Source: Sulfitobacter sp.
GTDB taxonomy: Bacteria > Pseudomonadota > Alphaproteobacteria > Rhodobacterales > Rhodobacteraceae
Assembly: GCA_017854855.1 (NCBI GenBank)
Contig: JAFMGZ010000003.1
Location: 83,519-147,518, forward strand
Length of the DNA stretch: 64,000 bases
Direction: 5' to 3'
A program made the position numbers and the translations under genes. Below the pieces are notes generated by a model. It was not told the origin of the DNA, made no database searches, and worked only from the letters and a program-made list of their open reading frames with translations. Shown here piece after piece: positions 7,366 through 16,059 of this stretch (position 1 is its first letter; each line of letters begins with the position of its first letter).

Positions 7366-8778
7366 CTAAAGGGACCGCACCGCAGGCCGCCGCCACTTGG
7401 CCGCAGGCTCGATCATCAGCTCATGCAGGGCCCAGACCAACGCATCCACCCGGTCCGGACTGCCCGCCCCCTCATAGCCCCGCGCGGTCATGCGGCACAT
7501 CTGGTCCTCCAACTCTGCCAGCCCCCGCATATGGCCCACACGTCCCTGTTCATAGAGGGCTGCCACAGGTTCCGCCCGCGCCACCTTGCCGCGCGAGGCA
7601 TGGACAGATTTCAGCGGCACCAACGGGTCCACCTGCCGCAGGACCTCGCCCACCATGGCACCGCCCTGATTGATCTCTGCCACCAGCTTGTCCGCGCCAT
7701 ACCGCTCCATCGCGGCAATTGCGGCTCTGGCCCAACCACTGGGCGTGGCCCCCTGCACCGTACAATCGGCCAGGACCACGGCCCGCCACTCCTGCACCGG
7801 GCCCTGCGTCACCGCGCCCACCACAACGATCCCGCATTCATCGGCCCCCGCCCCAGCCGAGGCCGCAGGATCCAGCCCCACAACGATACGGTCAAATTCA
7901 GGCACCGCATCCACGCGCCCACCCTCAAGCGCATCTGACGTCCATAACGCCCCCTCGGCATCTGCCAGCAGCACGCCTTCCAGCTCCTGCCGCCCCAACC
8001 TTGTGCCGTGATAACGCGCCATCACCTCCTCCATGAAGGAGCTGGCCAGATTGGCCGCATTCGCCTGTGTCGGCGCATGGGTCTGCACCGTGGAGGGCGA
8101 GGCAATCAACCGTTTCAACACCTCCACGTTTCGCGGCGTGGTGGTCACACAGACCCGCGGATCATCCCCCAGACGCAGCGCGAACTGCAACTGGTCCCAG
8201 GTCTCCTGCCCGCGCTTCCACTTGGCCAGCTCATCCACCCATGCCGCGTCAAACTGCGGCCCGCGCAGCCCCTCGGGATCATGGGCTGTGTGAATGGTGG
8301 CAATCGCCCCGTTCGGCCAGACCAGACGCTTGCGCCCCGCCTCCCACTCGGGCCTGCGATCGGGCGGCGAACAGGCCAAGATCCCACTGTCACCAAAAAC
8401 CATCACCTCGCGCACCTGCTCAATCGTCTCGCCAACCAGGGCCACACGCCGGCATTTGCCCGGGTCCAGCGGCCTTGATCCTTCAACGACCGACCTGACC
8501 CATTCGGCACCCGCACGGGTCTTGCCCGCACCGCGCCCCCCCAGGACCAGCCAGGTGCGCCATGCGCCTTCAGGCGGCAACTGATGATCCATGCCCCAGA
8601 ACTCAAACAAATAAGGGAGAGCCAGCAGCTCTCCCTCATCCAGCTCATTCAGGAACTGCTCTTGGACGGCCGCATCGGCGCAGGCGATCCAATTTGCACC
8701 CGATCTCAACCCGCGCTCTGTCCAGATCGAGCGCATATCCTCCTCTGGCAATACCAGCTTGCTTACTTCTGCATTCAT
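7366..8778 (-). CDS. GTA large terminase, ATPase/nuclease (orfg2-like)
   Basis: A 470-residue DNA-packaging terminase. Walker A is GGRGAGKTRAG (about residues 80-90) and the Walker B-like FDAAWVDELAKW is near 160-172. The C-terminal RNase H-like nuclease domain shows VVGLDPAASAGAGADE near residue 297 and a second acidic region at DRVDALVWALHEL. It packages host DNA by a headful mechanism in the GTA family. The chosen start MNAEVSK overlaps the small terminase gene by 134 bp in another frame. A start at 8736 (MRSIWTE) would leave a 92-bp overlap, and one at 8595 would remove it but lose the conserved LLALPYLFEFW segment. Confidence 0.95.
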   Translation of the reverse strand: MNAEVSKLVLPEEDMRSIWTERGLRSGANWIACADAAVQEQFLNELDEGELLALPYLFEFWGMDHQLPPEGAWRTWLVLGGRGAGKTRAGAEWVRSVVEGSRPLDPGKCRRVALVGETIEQVREVMVFGDSGILACSPPDRRPEWEAGRKRLVWPNGAIATIHTAHDPEGLRGPQFDAAWVDELAKWKRGQETWDQLQFALRLGDDPRVCVTTTPRNVEVLKRLIASPSTVQTHAPTQANAANLASSFMEEVMARYHGTRLGRQELEGVLLADAEGALWTSDALEGGRVDAVPEFDRIVVGLDPAASAGAGADECGIVVVGAVTQGPVQEWRAVVLADCTVQGATPSGWARAAIAAMERYGADKLVAEINQGGAMVGEVLRQVDPLVPLKSVHASRGKVARAEPVAALYEQGRVGHMRGLAELEDQMCRMTARGYEGAGSPDRVDALVWALHELMIEPAAKWRRPAVRSL

Positions 8779-8989
8779 TCAGAAAATTCTCCGCTTTGGC
8801 GCAATGCGTCACCAGATCCTTGAGCCGTGTCAAAGATTGCTTTGCCGCCGTTTCGTCAACTTTTGTTGCGGACTGAGCCTGTTGTGTCAGCCCCTCGATC
8901 TCACGCCTGAGGTCGATGATCGCGTCATGAAGAGAGCCAAGCAGTTCGGCCCCCCTTATGATGTCTTGCTCTTGGGTCGCAATTGTCAT
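8645..8989 (-). CDS. GTA small terminase (orfg1-like)
   Basis: A 114-residue, highly charged helical protein (LLGSLHDAIIDLRREIEGLT, then KQSLTRLKDLVTHCAKAENFL) at the head of the GTA cluster, matching orfg1, now considered the GTA small terminase. The N-terminal ~80 residues look like the conserved coiled-coil oligomerisation part. The last ~35 residues are encoded in DNA shared with the large terminase in another frame. The family helps the large terminase start packaging without a cos/pac site. It is probably the first gene of the operon, with a promoter-like sequence about 105 bp upstream. Confidence 0.8.
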   Translation of the reverse strand: MTIATQEQDIIRGAELLGSLHDAIIDLRREIEGLTQQAQSATKVDETAAKQSLTRLKDLVTHCAKAENFLNECRSKQAGIARGGYALDLDRARVEIGCKLDRLRRCGRPRAVPE

Positions 8990-9094
8990 TGTGGCTCATA
9001 CCTTTCGTATGGTTCCCCAACCGACCAGGCATGAAAAAAGCGCCTTCAGGATCACTCCCAAAGCCGCTTACCCACGTCCCCTAGCATGCAAGAA

Positions 9095-9123
9095 TATGTA
9101 CCTCAGACCGTACGCAAAGTCAA
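9095..9123 (-). promoter_or_regulatory. Candidate promoter of the GTA operon
   Basis: On the minus strand a TTGACT hexamer (9118-9123) is separated by exactly 17 nt from TACATA (9095-9100), about 105 bases upstream of the small terminase start codon. It lies in an AT-richer island between the GTA cluster and mltG. In R. capsulatus the GTA promoter needs the activator GafA; no GafA-specific site can be recognised here. Prediction only. Confidence 0.45.
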
Positions 9124-9182
9124 GAAAAAGAGAGTTACCAAAACCCTATAACACCTTGCGATCATTGGATTTTTCGGCGCAA

Positions 9183-9206
9183 CACCTGTCCCCGCGGGGA
9201 CAGGTG
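9183..9206. terminator. Perfect 24-bp palindrome between mltG and the GTA promoter region
   Basis: CACCTGTCCCCG is followed directly by its exact reverse complement, giving a loop-poor, very stable hairpin 17 bases beyond the mltG stop codon on the minus strand. It has no clear U-tract on either side, so it is either an imperfect terminator isolating mltG transcription from the GTA operon or a protein-binding palindrome. Position favours a terminator-like role for the fab-mltG operon. Confidence 0.45.
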
Positions 9207-9223
9207 GCAATTGTGCAATGAAA

Positions 9224-10408
9224 TCAGTCGCCGCCGGTTGAGGCATTGCCCGCAGCCGCTGCACCGCGCTCCGCTTCGATCACGCGCCATCGGGCGACAT
9301 TCTCGTTATGCTCGGCCAGGGTCACCGCAAAGGCGTGACCGCCCGTGCCATCCGCCACAAAGAAGATATAGGGCGTCGCATCAGGCTGCGCCGCCGCCAT
9401 CAGACTGGCACGCCCCGGATTTGCAATCGGCGTGGGCGGCAATGCAGGGATCACATAAGTATTCCAAGGCGTCTCCGCGCGCAGCTCAGACCGTCTGAGG
9501 CCCCGGCCCAACACGCCTTCACCCTTGGTGATGCCGTAGATCACCGTAGGGTCGGTCTGCAGACGCATGCCTTGGTTCAAACGGTTCACAAATACGCTGG
9601 CCACCTGGCGGCGTTCCTCGGCCACACCGGTTTCCTTTTCGATGATGGAGGCGAGGATCAGCAAGTCTTCCGGGCTCTGGATCGGCAGATCCGCATCCCG
9701 CTCCGCCCAGGCCTCGGCAATGCGTGCCTCCTGCGCAGATATCATGCGTGCCACCACATCGGCCCGCGTGTCGCCGGGCCGCACCTCATAGCTGTCAGGT
9801 GCCAATATCCCTTCGGCTGGCACCTCGGCCACGTCACCTTCCAGCACATCCATTGCCTTCAAGGAATCAATAACCTGCCAGCTGGTCACCCCCTCGGCCA
9901 GCGCGATGCGGAACCTTGTATCCGCCTGCTCCTTGACCGCCGGGTAGATCGCCGGAACCTCATCGCTGCCCGGTACGAATTCAGCCTTTTCAACGAAACG
10001 GCTGGTTGCCGGGTCCAGTTCACGCACCTGCACAGACACGCGGTTGACCCCGATGCGGTAGACCACTTCGGTGCCACAGGTGCTGGCCCCCCCGCGTGTC
10101 ACCAGATCGACGATCTCAGACATCGACGTGCCCGGCTCCACCAGAAAACTGCCGGCCTTCAACTGGCTGGTCTTTTCCTGATAGTCCGCTCCCATCCGAA
10201 AGATCGCAGCAGAGCTGACCGCGCCCTGATCTTCCAGATCGCGCGACACCCGGCGCATGTTTGAGCCGGGTTTGACCTGTAGGCAAATCGCCTGCGACAG
10301 CGGCCCTTGCGCGCTGTATTCAGCGCGGCCCCACAGGACCACGCCGCCCAGCAAAAAGAGCGCCACGATCAAAAACGTAACCGCGTTCGAGGCAATATGG
10401 CGCCACAT
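9224..10408 (-). CDS. mltG: Endolytic murein transglycosylase MltG (YceG)
   Basis: A 394-residue MltG/YceG-like protein that cleaves nascent glycan strands in the periplasm and limits their length. A single N-terminal TM segment (VTFLIVALFLLGGVVLWG) is followed by the LysM-like part and then the YceG catalytic domain. The latter has ILASIIEKETGVAEERRQVASVF (catalytic Glu in IIEKETG), QTDPTVIYGI and WNTYVIPALPPTPIANPG, all signature motifs. It starts 3 bp after the fabF stop. The fabF-mltG pairing is standard in Rhodobacterales. Confidence 0.96.
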   Translation of the reverse strand: MWRHIASNAVTFLIVALFLLGGVVLWGRAEYSAQGPLSQAICLQVKPGSNMRRVSRDLEDQGAVSSAAIFRMGADYQEKTSQLKAGSFLVEPGTSMSEIVDLVTRGGASTCGTEVVYRIGVNRVSVQVRELDPATSRFVEKAEFVPGSDEVPAIYPAVKEQADTRFRIALAEGVTSWQVIDSLKAMDVLEGDVAEVPAEGILAPDSYEVRPGDTRADVVARMISAQEARIAEAWAERDADLPIQSPEDLLILASIIEKETGVAEERRQVASVFVNRLNQGMRLQTDPTVIYGITKGEGVLGRGLRRSELRAETPWNTYVIPALPPTPIANPGRASLMAAAQPDATPYIFFVADGTGGHAFAVTLAEHNENVARWRVIEAERGAAAAGNASTGGD

Positions 10409-10410
10409 TC

Positions 10411-11667
10411 TTATACTTTCCCGAACAATACGCTCGCGTTTGTACCGCCAAAGCCAAAGGAGTTTGACAGCGCCACGTTGATCTCGCGCTTGACGGCCTT
10501 GTTGGGGGCCAGATCAATCGCCGTCTCAACGGCAGGATTGTCCAGATTGATCGTGGGCGGTGCGATCTGATCCCGGATCGCCAAGATCGAAAAGATGGCC
10601 TCGATCGCGCCAGCAGCGCCCAAAAGATGGCCCGTTGCGGATTTGGTAGAGGACATGGTGACCTTGCCCGCATGTTCGCCCATCATCCGCTCGACCGCAC
10701 CCAATTCGATGGTATCGGCCATCGTTGAGGTGCCATGGGCGTTGATATAATCAATGTCCTTGGGTTCCTTGCCCGCATTGCGCAGCGCATTGCGCATGGA
10801 GCGCTCACCGCCCTCGCCGTTCTCGGAAGGTGCCGTGATGTGATAGGCGTCGCCCGACAGGCCATAACCGATGACTTCTGCATAGATCTTGGCACCACGC
10901 GCCTTGGCGTGCTCATATTCCTCCAGCACCACGATGCCCGCGCCTTCGCCCATCACGAAACCGTCACGGTCCGCATCATAGGGCCTAGAGGCCTTTTGCG
11001 GATCATCGCCACGCTTGGTCGACAGCGCCTTGCAGGCGTTGAAACCCGCAATACCAATCTCGCAGATCGCAGCCTCGGCACCGCCTGCCACCATCACATC
11101 CGCATCCCCGTGCTGGATCAAGCGGGATGCATCGCCAATGGCATGCGCGCCGGTGGAACAGGCCGTCACGACCGAATGGTTAGGCCCCTTAAAGCCGTAG
11201 CGGATCGACACCTGACCAGAGATCAGGTTGATCAATGCACCAGGCACAAAGAACGGGCTCACGCGGCGCGGACCTTTTTCCTTCATCATGATCGCCGTAT
11301 TGGCGATGGAGTTCAAACCCCCGATGCCCGACCCAATCAGAACGCCTGTGCGCTCAAGGCTTTCGTCGTCCTGAGGCATCCAGCCTGAATCCTCAACCGC
11401 CTGCTGGGCGGCGGCCATGCCGAACAGAATAAAGGTATCGACCTTGCGCTGTTCTTTCGGCTCCATGTACTTTGCAGCGTTGAACGTGCCGTCCGTTCCG
11501 TCCCCAAGGGGCACTTCACAGGCATATTGGGTGACCAATTGGCTGGCATCAAATCCCGTGATCGGCCCCGCTCCGGACTGACCGGCCAGAATACGGCTCC
11601 AGCTTTCCTCGACACCATCGGCCAAAGGCGTAACCAGCCCCAGCCCCGTAACTACCACTCTGCGCAT
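10411..11667 (-). CDS. fabF: Beta-ketoacyl-ACP synthase II
   Basis: A 418-residue KAS II condensing enzyme of fatty-acid elongation. The Cys-His-His catalytic set is visible: VTACSTGAHAIG (nucleophile), NAHGTSTMADTIE and STKSATGHLLGAAGAIE. The start MRRVVVTGLGLVTPL was chosen over an in-frame codon at 11712 because it begins the conserved N-terminus; the extra residues (MAQGIGIQSDKRGFI) are not family-like. It sits downstream of acpP in the fab cluster, separated from it by a GNAT gene. Confidence 0.97.
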   Translation of the reverse strand: MRRVVVTGLGLVTPLADGVEESWSRILAGQSGAGPITGFDASQLVTQYACEVPLGDGTDGTFNAAKYMEPKEQRKVDTFILFGMAAAQQAVEDSGWMPQDDESLERTGVLIGSGIGGLNSIANTAIMMKEKGPRRVSPFFVPGALINLISGQVSIRYGFKGPNHSVVTACSTGAHAIGDASRLIQHGDADVMVAGGAEAAICEIGIAGFNACKALSTKRGDDPQKASRPYDADRDGFVMGEGAGIVVLEEYEHAKARGAKIYAEVIGYGLSGDAYHITAPSENGEGGERSMRNALRNAGKEPKDIDYINAHGTSTMADTIELGAVERMMGEHAGKVTMSSTKSATGHLLGAAGAIEAIFSILAIRDQIAPPTINLDNPAVETAIDLAPNKAVKREINVALSNSFGFGGTNASVLFGKV

Positions 11668-11775
11668 GATAAAGCCCCTCTTATCGCTTTGAATGCCTAT
11701 ACCTTGGGCCACCCCCTCTATTCAAGTGCGCAGCAACAGCATGGGCAGAATGAAATATTCCGCTGCGGCCACCGG

Positions 11776-12309
11776 TCAGGCGGGCGGACCTTTTCGGGTC
11801 ATCAGCTGCACATCATCGCCCTGCATCTTTGCCTGTCGCAGCGGCGCATAGCCCAGTGTTTCGGCAATCCTGAGCGAGGCAATGTTCTGCGGCGCGATCA
11901 TACAGACCGTGGGGCCCGTAATGATCCGGTCAAACCATTCATGCGCGGCCACGACCGCCTCCTTGCCCAGCCCCTTGCCCTGCGCCTCGGGGGCCAGAAC
12001 CCAGCCTGCTTCGGGATAGGGATCAAAATCGCTTCCCATATTGCGCGACCCAAAGAAAAAACCGGCCTGTCCGGCCATCTCCACCTTGCCACGGGCCTGA
12101 ATGGCCCATTGGCCAAAACCGGTGATCTGCCAATGCCCCGCATTGCGCAGGAACGCATCCCAAGACTGCGCCTTGCTGCGCGGCGGGCCGGCAATATGCG
12201 CGACGACGGCGGGCGTGGCCCAAATCTCGGCAAAGCGGTTGAAATCTTCGGCACGCATCGCGCGCAACGTCAACCGGGCAGTGTTAATCATTGGGATGGA
12301 ACGGGACAT
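11776..12309 (-). CDS. GNAT family N-acetyltransferase (RimJ/RimL-like)
   Basis: This 177-residue protein has the RimJ/RimL-type GNAT layout: N-terminal INTARLTLRAMRAEDFNRFAEI, a central GWVLAPEAQGKGLGKEAV block holding the acetyl-CoA pyrophosphate-binding Q-x-x-G-x-G/A signature (QGKGLG), and NIASLRIAETLGY near the C-terminus. The substrate cannot be read from sequence; small molecules or protein N-termini are both possible. It is inserted between acpP and fabF, which are usually adjacent, and lies downstream of a strong acpP terminator. It may therefore have its own promoter. Confidence 0.85.
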   Translation of the reverse strand: MSRSIPMINTARLTLRAMRAEDFNRFAEIWATPAVVAHIAGPPRSKAQSWDAFLRNAGHWQITGFGQWAIQARGKVEMAGQAGFFFGSRNMGSDFDPYPEAGWVLAPEAQGKGLGKEAVVAAHEWFDRIITGPTVCMIAPQNIASLRIAETLGYAPLRQAKMQGDDVQLMTRKGPPA

Positions 12310-12398
12310 GAATCACGGGCCTTCACGCCGGGGCGGCGCTTTGGCCCAAACTGCGAATATCTTGACGAATGAGCAACCCCACAACGTCCGCGCAGAAT

Positions 12399-12433
12399 CA
12401 AAAACGGCGCCATTCCGCAAGGAACTGCGCCGT
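12399..12433 (-). terminator. Rho-independent terminator of acpP
   Basis: On the minus strand an ACGGCGC / GCGCCGT outer stem is continued, after a 2-nt mismatch, by TTCC/GGAA around a 4-nt loop. It is followed directly by TTTTTGATT. It lies 85 bp beyond the acpP stop codon and ahead of the GNAT gene. This would end or attenuate abundant acpP transcripts before GNAT-fabF-mltG. Confidence 0.75.
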
Positions 12434-12517
12434 CTGTAGAGTTTTTTCGCCGATACCGGCTATGGATCAGAAAATCGGGATCAGATGATCACGATCATAC
12501 GATCCGGGGCCTGGTGA

Positions 12518-12751
12518 TCAGGACGCTTCCTTGATGAACTTGACCGCGTCGCCAAACGTCTGGATGTTCTCGGCCGCGTCATCAGGGATCTCGATGCCGA
12601 ACTCTTCTTCGAAGGCCATTACCAATTCGACAGTGTCGAGGCTGTCCGCGCCCAGATCGTCGATGAACGACGCATTCTCTGCCACTTTATCCTCTTCAAC
12701 ACCAAGGTGCTCCACAACGATCTTTTTTACGCGGTCTGCGACGTCGCTCAT
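12518..12751 (-). CDS. acpP: Acyl carrier protein
   Basis: A 77-residue acidic ACP. The phosphopantetheine attachment site is Ser37 in [20 protein letters not shown]. The start [20 protein letters not shown] is the universal opening of the family; upstream in-frame codons add a non-homologous extension. It carries growing acyl chains for FabD, FabG and FabF, all encoded nearby. A 199-bp upstream gap probably contains its own strong promoter, and a hairpin terminator follows. Confidence 0.98.
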   Translation of the reverse strand: MSDVADRVKKIVVEHLGVEEDKVAENASFIDDLGADSLDTVELVMAFEEEFGIEIPDDAAENIQTFGDAVKFIKEAS

Positions 12752-12950
12752 AATTAAGTCCTCACTTTGCGGGCCAGCGGCCCCTTTTTCTTTCCGCACG
12801 CCAAACATGGCCTTTGGATATTGCCCCTGGTCTGGGACGGCTCTTACCCTTGCAGTCACAAGGAATGGGGTGAAGATGACCACCCCAGATTTCGAATCTG
12901 CGCCCCCTTTAGCACATGATGCCTAACGCGCAAACGGTTTGGCGTTTTGC

Positions 12951-13688
12951 CTATAGCATCGCCATACCACCATTCACGTGCAATGTCGTCCCCGTGATAT
13001 AGGCTGCTTCATTGCTGGACAGATATACCACGGCACTGGCGATCTCTGCCGGTGTGCCCATGCGCCCGGCGGGGATTTGCCCCATGATTCCAGCTTTTTG
13101 ATCATCCGTCAGCTTATCGGTCATCGCGGTCGCGATAAAGCCCGGTGCGACGGCATTGACGGTAATGCCACGGCTGGCCACCTCATAGGCCAGGGATTTG
13201 GACATGCCAATCATGCCCGCCTTGGAGGCTGCATAATTCGCCTGTCCCGCATTGCCGGTCGCGCCGACAATGCTTGAGATATTCACAATCCGGCCCCAGC
13301 GGGATTTCATCATGCCGCGGATCACACCTTTGCACAGCTTGTAGGTCGCGGTCAGGTTCACATTCAAAACCGACTGCCATTCATCATCCGACATCCGCAT
13401 GAACAGGTTGTCGCGGGTGATGCCGGCGTTGTTGACCAGAATATCGACCGACCCCATCGCATCGGCCGCTTGCTTGGCCAGCGCATCCACGGCTTCCATA
13501 TCGCTCAGGTTGCACGGCAGGACATGCGCGCGCTCTGCCAGTTCCGCCTGCAGCGCCTCCAGCGGCTCTGTCCGGGTGCCGGACAGGCCCACAGTGGCCC
13601 CTCGCGCGTGCAGCTGGCGCGCAATATCGGCACCAATGCCACCCGAAGCGCCTGTAATCAATGCGTTTTTTCCTGTAAGGTCAAACAT
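12951..13688 (-). CDS. fabG: 3-oxoacyl-ACP reductase
   Basis: A 245-residue short-chain dehydrogenase: TGASGGIGADIARQL (NADPH-binding TGxxxGIG), VNNAGITRDNLFMRM, catalytic Ser in NISSIVG, Tyr-Lys in NYAASKAG, and the C-terminal YITGTTLHVNGGMAML typical of FabG. It reduces 3-oxoacyl-ACP in the elongation cycle. The start at 13688 (MFDLTGKNALITG) is preferred over 13709. It lies between fabD and acpP in the conserved order. Confidence 0.97.
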   Translation of the reverse strand: MFDLTGKNALITGASGGIGADIARQLHARGATVGLSGTRTEPLEALQAELAERAHVLPCNLSDMEAVDALAKQAADAMGSVDILVNNAGITRDNLFMRMSDDEWQSVLNVNLTATYKLCKGVIRGMMKSRWGRIVNISSIVGATGNAGQANYAASKAGMIGMSKSLAYEVASRGITVNAVAPGFIATAMTDKLTDDQKAGIMGQIPAGRMGTPAEIASAVVYLSSNEAAYITGTTLHVNGGMAML

Positions 13689-13783
13689 GTCTTTTCCTTT
13701 GTCTTTCAAATTTGGCGGGCGGTTCAGGGCGGCCCCAGCGTCAGATTACTGTTGAAAATCCATTCGCTCTTAGCCCTGTGGCC

Positions 13784-14716
13784 TCAGGCTTGCTTGATCG
13801 CTGCGACATCGTCGGGGGTTCCGACGGCCCGGCAGGTGCTGTCCTTGGCGATGCGGCGGATCATGCCGGACAAGGCCTTGCCTGCACCGATTTCCCAAAA
13901 TTCTGTCACACCCTGCGCCGCCATCCACTCAACCGATGACCGCCAGCGCACGCGGCCGGTGACCTGCTCTACCAGCAGATCAAGGATGCGGGCGGGGTCG
14001 GTGACACTATCGGCCAGGACATTGGCCACAAGGGGCACGGCCGGGGCGTTCATCGTGACCTCGGCCAAGGCGCGCGCCATCTCGTCGGCGGCGGGTTGCA
14101 TCAGGGCACAATGAAAAGGTGCCGAGACCGGCAAAGGCAGGGCACGTTTGGCCCCGGCTTCCTTGGCCAGTATCAGGGCACGGTCAATCGCCGCCTTGCT
14201 GCCCGACAGCACGTTTTGCGTGGGATCGTTTTCATTTGCCAATTGGCAGACTTCGCCCTGGGCTGCGGCCTGCGCCACCTTGTCTGCCGCATCTGCGTCC
14301 AGCCCCAGAACAGCGGCCATTGCCCCCTGCCCCACGGGCACCGCCGCCTGCATGGCGCGACCGCGAATCCGCAACAACCGGGCGGTATCGGCCAGAGAAA
14401 GCGTGCCCGCCGCGCAAAGTGCGGAATATTCCCCCAGCGAATGGCCCGCCACGAATGCGGCCCGTTCCAGCCCGATTCCCTCGGCATTCAGCGCGGCCAT
14501 CGCGGCCATTGAGGTTGCCATCAGCGCGGGCTGGGCATTCTCTGTCAGGGTCAGGGCCTCGATCTCACCGGTCCAGATCAACGCAGAAAGCTTCTCTCCC
14601 AGCGCCTCATCCACCTCTTCAAAAACCGCGCGGGCGGCGGGATAGGCCTCGGCCAGGGCCTGCCCCATGCCGATGGTCTGTGCGCCCTGACCGGGAAATA
14701 CGAATGCGATGCTCAT
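13784..14716 (-). CDS. fabD: Malonyl-CoA:ACP transacylase
   Basis: A 310-residue FabD. FVFPGQGAQTIGMGQ opens the protein, the nucleophile elbow is VAGHSLGEYSALCAAG (catalytic Ser), and the catalytic His is in LPVSAPFHCALMQPA. GRVRWRSSVEWM and FWEIGAGKALSGM are C-terminal family blocks. It loads malonyl groups onto ACP. It is the first gene of the fab cluster on this strand and is divergent from the cytochrome b561 gene, with a 143-bp shared upstream region. Confidence 0.97.
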   Translation of the reverse strand: MSIAFVFPGQGAQTIGMGQALAEAYPAARAVFEEVDEALGEKLSALIWTGEIEALTLTENAQPALMATSMAAMAALNAEGIGLERAAFVAGHSLGEYSALCAAGTLSLADTARLLRIRGRAMQAAVPVGQGAMAAVLGLDADAADKVAQAAAQGEVCQLANENDPTQNVLSGSKAAIDRALILAKEAGAKRALPLPVSAPFHCALMQPAADEMARALAEVTMNAPAVPLVANVLADSVTDPARILDLLVEQVTGRVRWRSSVEWMAAQGVTEFWEIGAGKALSGMIRRIAKDSTCRAVGTPDDVAAIKQA

Positions 14717-14859
14717 GATGGCTCCCCCAAATTTATTTCCGCTGGTCTAGCCTGAGAGGCGCTGCGGAACAAGACTGCACGCAGCCTGTGCAATCACGAA
14801 GATTGCCGCCAGCGCTCAACACGTTATCTAAGATGTAAATTCCAGAACGGAGCATCCCA

Positions 14860-16059
14860 ATGGCCCTTGCCAATACTTCCCAGCGCTACGGCAGCGTGAC
14901 CAAGACTTTTCACTGGCTGACGGCCCTTTTGATCCTGTCCCTGATCGGACTTGGGCTTTTTGCCGAGGATCTACCCTATCAGACGGACGCTGAACTGGCG
15001 CGCAAGGCGTGGTTCTTTTCGCTGCATAAGACCCTTGGCGTATTGGCGTTTTTTGTCGCCTTGCTGCGAATTCTATGGGCGGTCAGCCAGCCCAAGCCCG
15101 GTCTATTGAATGCTGACAAACCGATGGAAAGCTTTTTGGCCGAGCTGGTGCATTGGCTGCTTTACGGCTCATTGGTCATCGTGCCGCTGTCGGGCTGGAT
15201 CGGCCATGCGGCTGCTGCGGGTTTTGCGCCGATCTGGTGGCCCTTTGGACAAGGCCTGCCTTTGGTGCCAAAATCCGTTGGGGTCGAACATTTCTTTGGT
15301 GCCGTGCACGAAATTTCGGGCAAAGTGTTGATCGGTTCGTTGATCTTGCATGTTGCCGGCGCGGTGAAACATCACCTGATTGACCGTGATGCCACCCTGC
15401 GCCGCATGCTGCCCGGCAATCCGGCCATCCCGACCTTGGCCGTGCAGCCCCACAGCAAAGCGCCCTTTGCCGCCGCAACCGCGATCTGGGCCGTTGCACT
15501 CGCGCTCTCCGCTGCGCTGGCCGCATTCGATGCCGAAGAAAGCGTCCAGACCGAAGCCCTGGCAGAGGTGACATCAGACTGGGCCGTGCAAGACGGCAGC
15601 ATCGACATCACGGTCGTGCAGTTTGGCAATGCGGTGACCGGCAGTTTCGCCGATTGGACTGCCGCGATCAGTTTTGACGAAACGATCCCCGTGGGCGAAG
15701 TGGGCAAGGTCACCACCACGATCTCGGTCCCGTCCCTGACCTTGGGGTCAGTGACACAACAGGCCATGGGCCCCGACTTCTTCGATGCCACCACCTATGC
15801 GACAGCCGTTTATGACGCGGTGATCCAGCACGGTGCCGATGGCTATGAGGCGGCAGGCACATTGACGATCAAAGGCGTCTCAATGCCGCTGATCATGCCG
15901 TTCAACCTGGCGCTGAATGGCGATGACGCAGAAATGCGCGCCGATTTCACGCTGGACCGCCGCAGTTTCGGCATTGGCGGCACAGTCACCGACGAAGGCA
16001 GCCTGGCCTTTGACGTAAAGGTCGCTATCAAACTGACCGCGAAACGCGGGGCAAACTGA
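14860..16059 (+). CDS. Cytochrome b561-YceI fusion protein
   Basis: A 399-residue fusion. Residues ~1-190 are a prokaryotic cytochrome b561 with four TM segments and candidate haem ligands His18 (TFHWLTA), His56 (SLHKTLG), His98, His164 (LILHVAG) and His171. Residues ~212-399 form a YceI lipocalin-like domain (DWAVQDGSIDITVVQFGNAVTG ... DFTLDRRSFGIGG). The arrangement suggests a membrane b-type cytochrome passing electrons to or from a quinone-like lipid bound by the periplasmic YceI barrel; that is inference. The coding end is duplicated in the downstream tandem repeat. A stand-alone yceI lies convergent. Confidence 0.93.
   Translation: MALANTSQRYGSVTKTFHWLTALLILSLIGLGLFAEDLPYQTDAELARKAWFFSLHKTLGVLAFFVALLRILWAVSQPKPGLLNADKPMESFLAELVHWLLYGSLVIVPLSGWIGHAAAAGFAPIWWPFGQGLPLVPKSVGVEHFFGAVHEISGKVLIGSLILHVAGAVKHHLIDRDATLRRMLPGNPAIPTLAVQPHSKAPFAAATAIWAVALALSAALAAFDAEESVQTEALAEVTSDWAVQDGSIDITVVQFGNAVTGSFADWTAAISFDETIPVGEVGKVTTTISVPSLTLGSVTQQAMGPDFFDATTYATAVYDAVIQHGADGYEAAGTLTIKGVSMPLIMPFNLALNGDDAEMRADFTLDRRSFGIGGTVTDEGSLAFDVKVAIKLTAKRGAN

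Noticed and set aside
1..8989. Ordinary prophage
   Set aside because: There is no integrase, repressor, replication or lysis gene, and the gene order and sizes are those of the Rhodobacter-type GTA.
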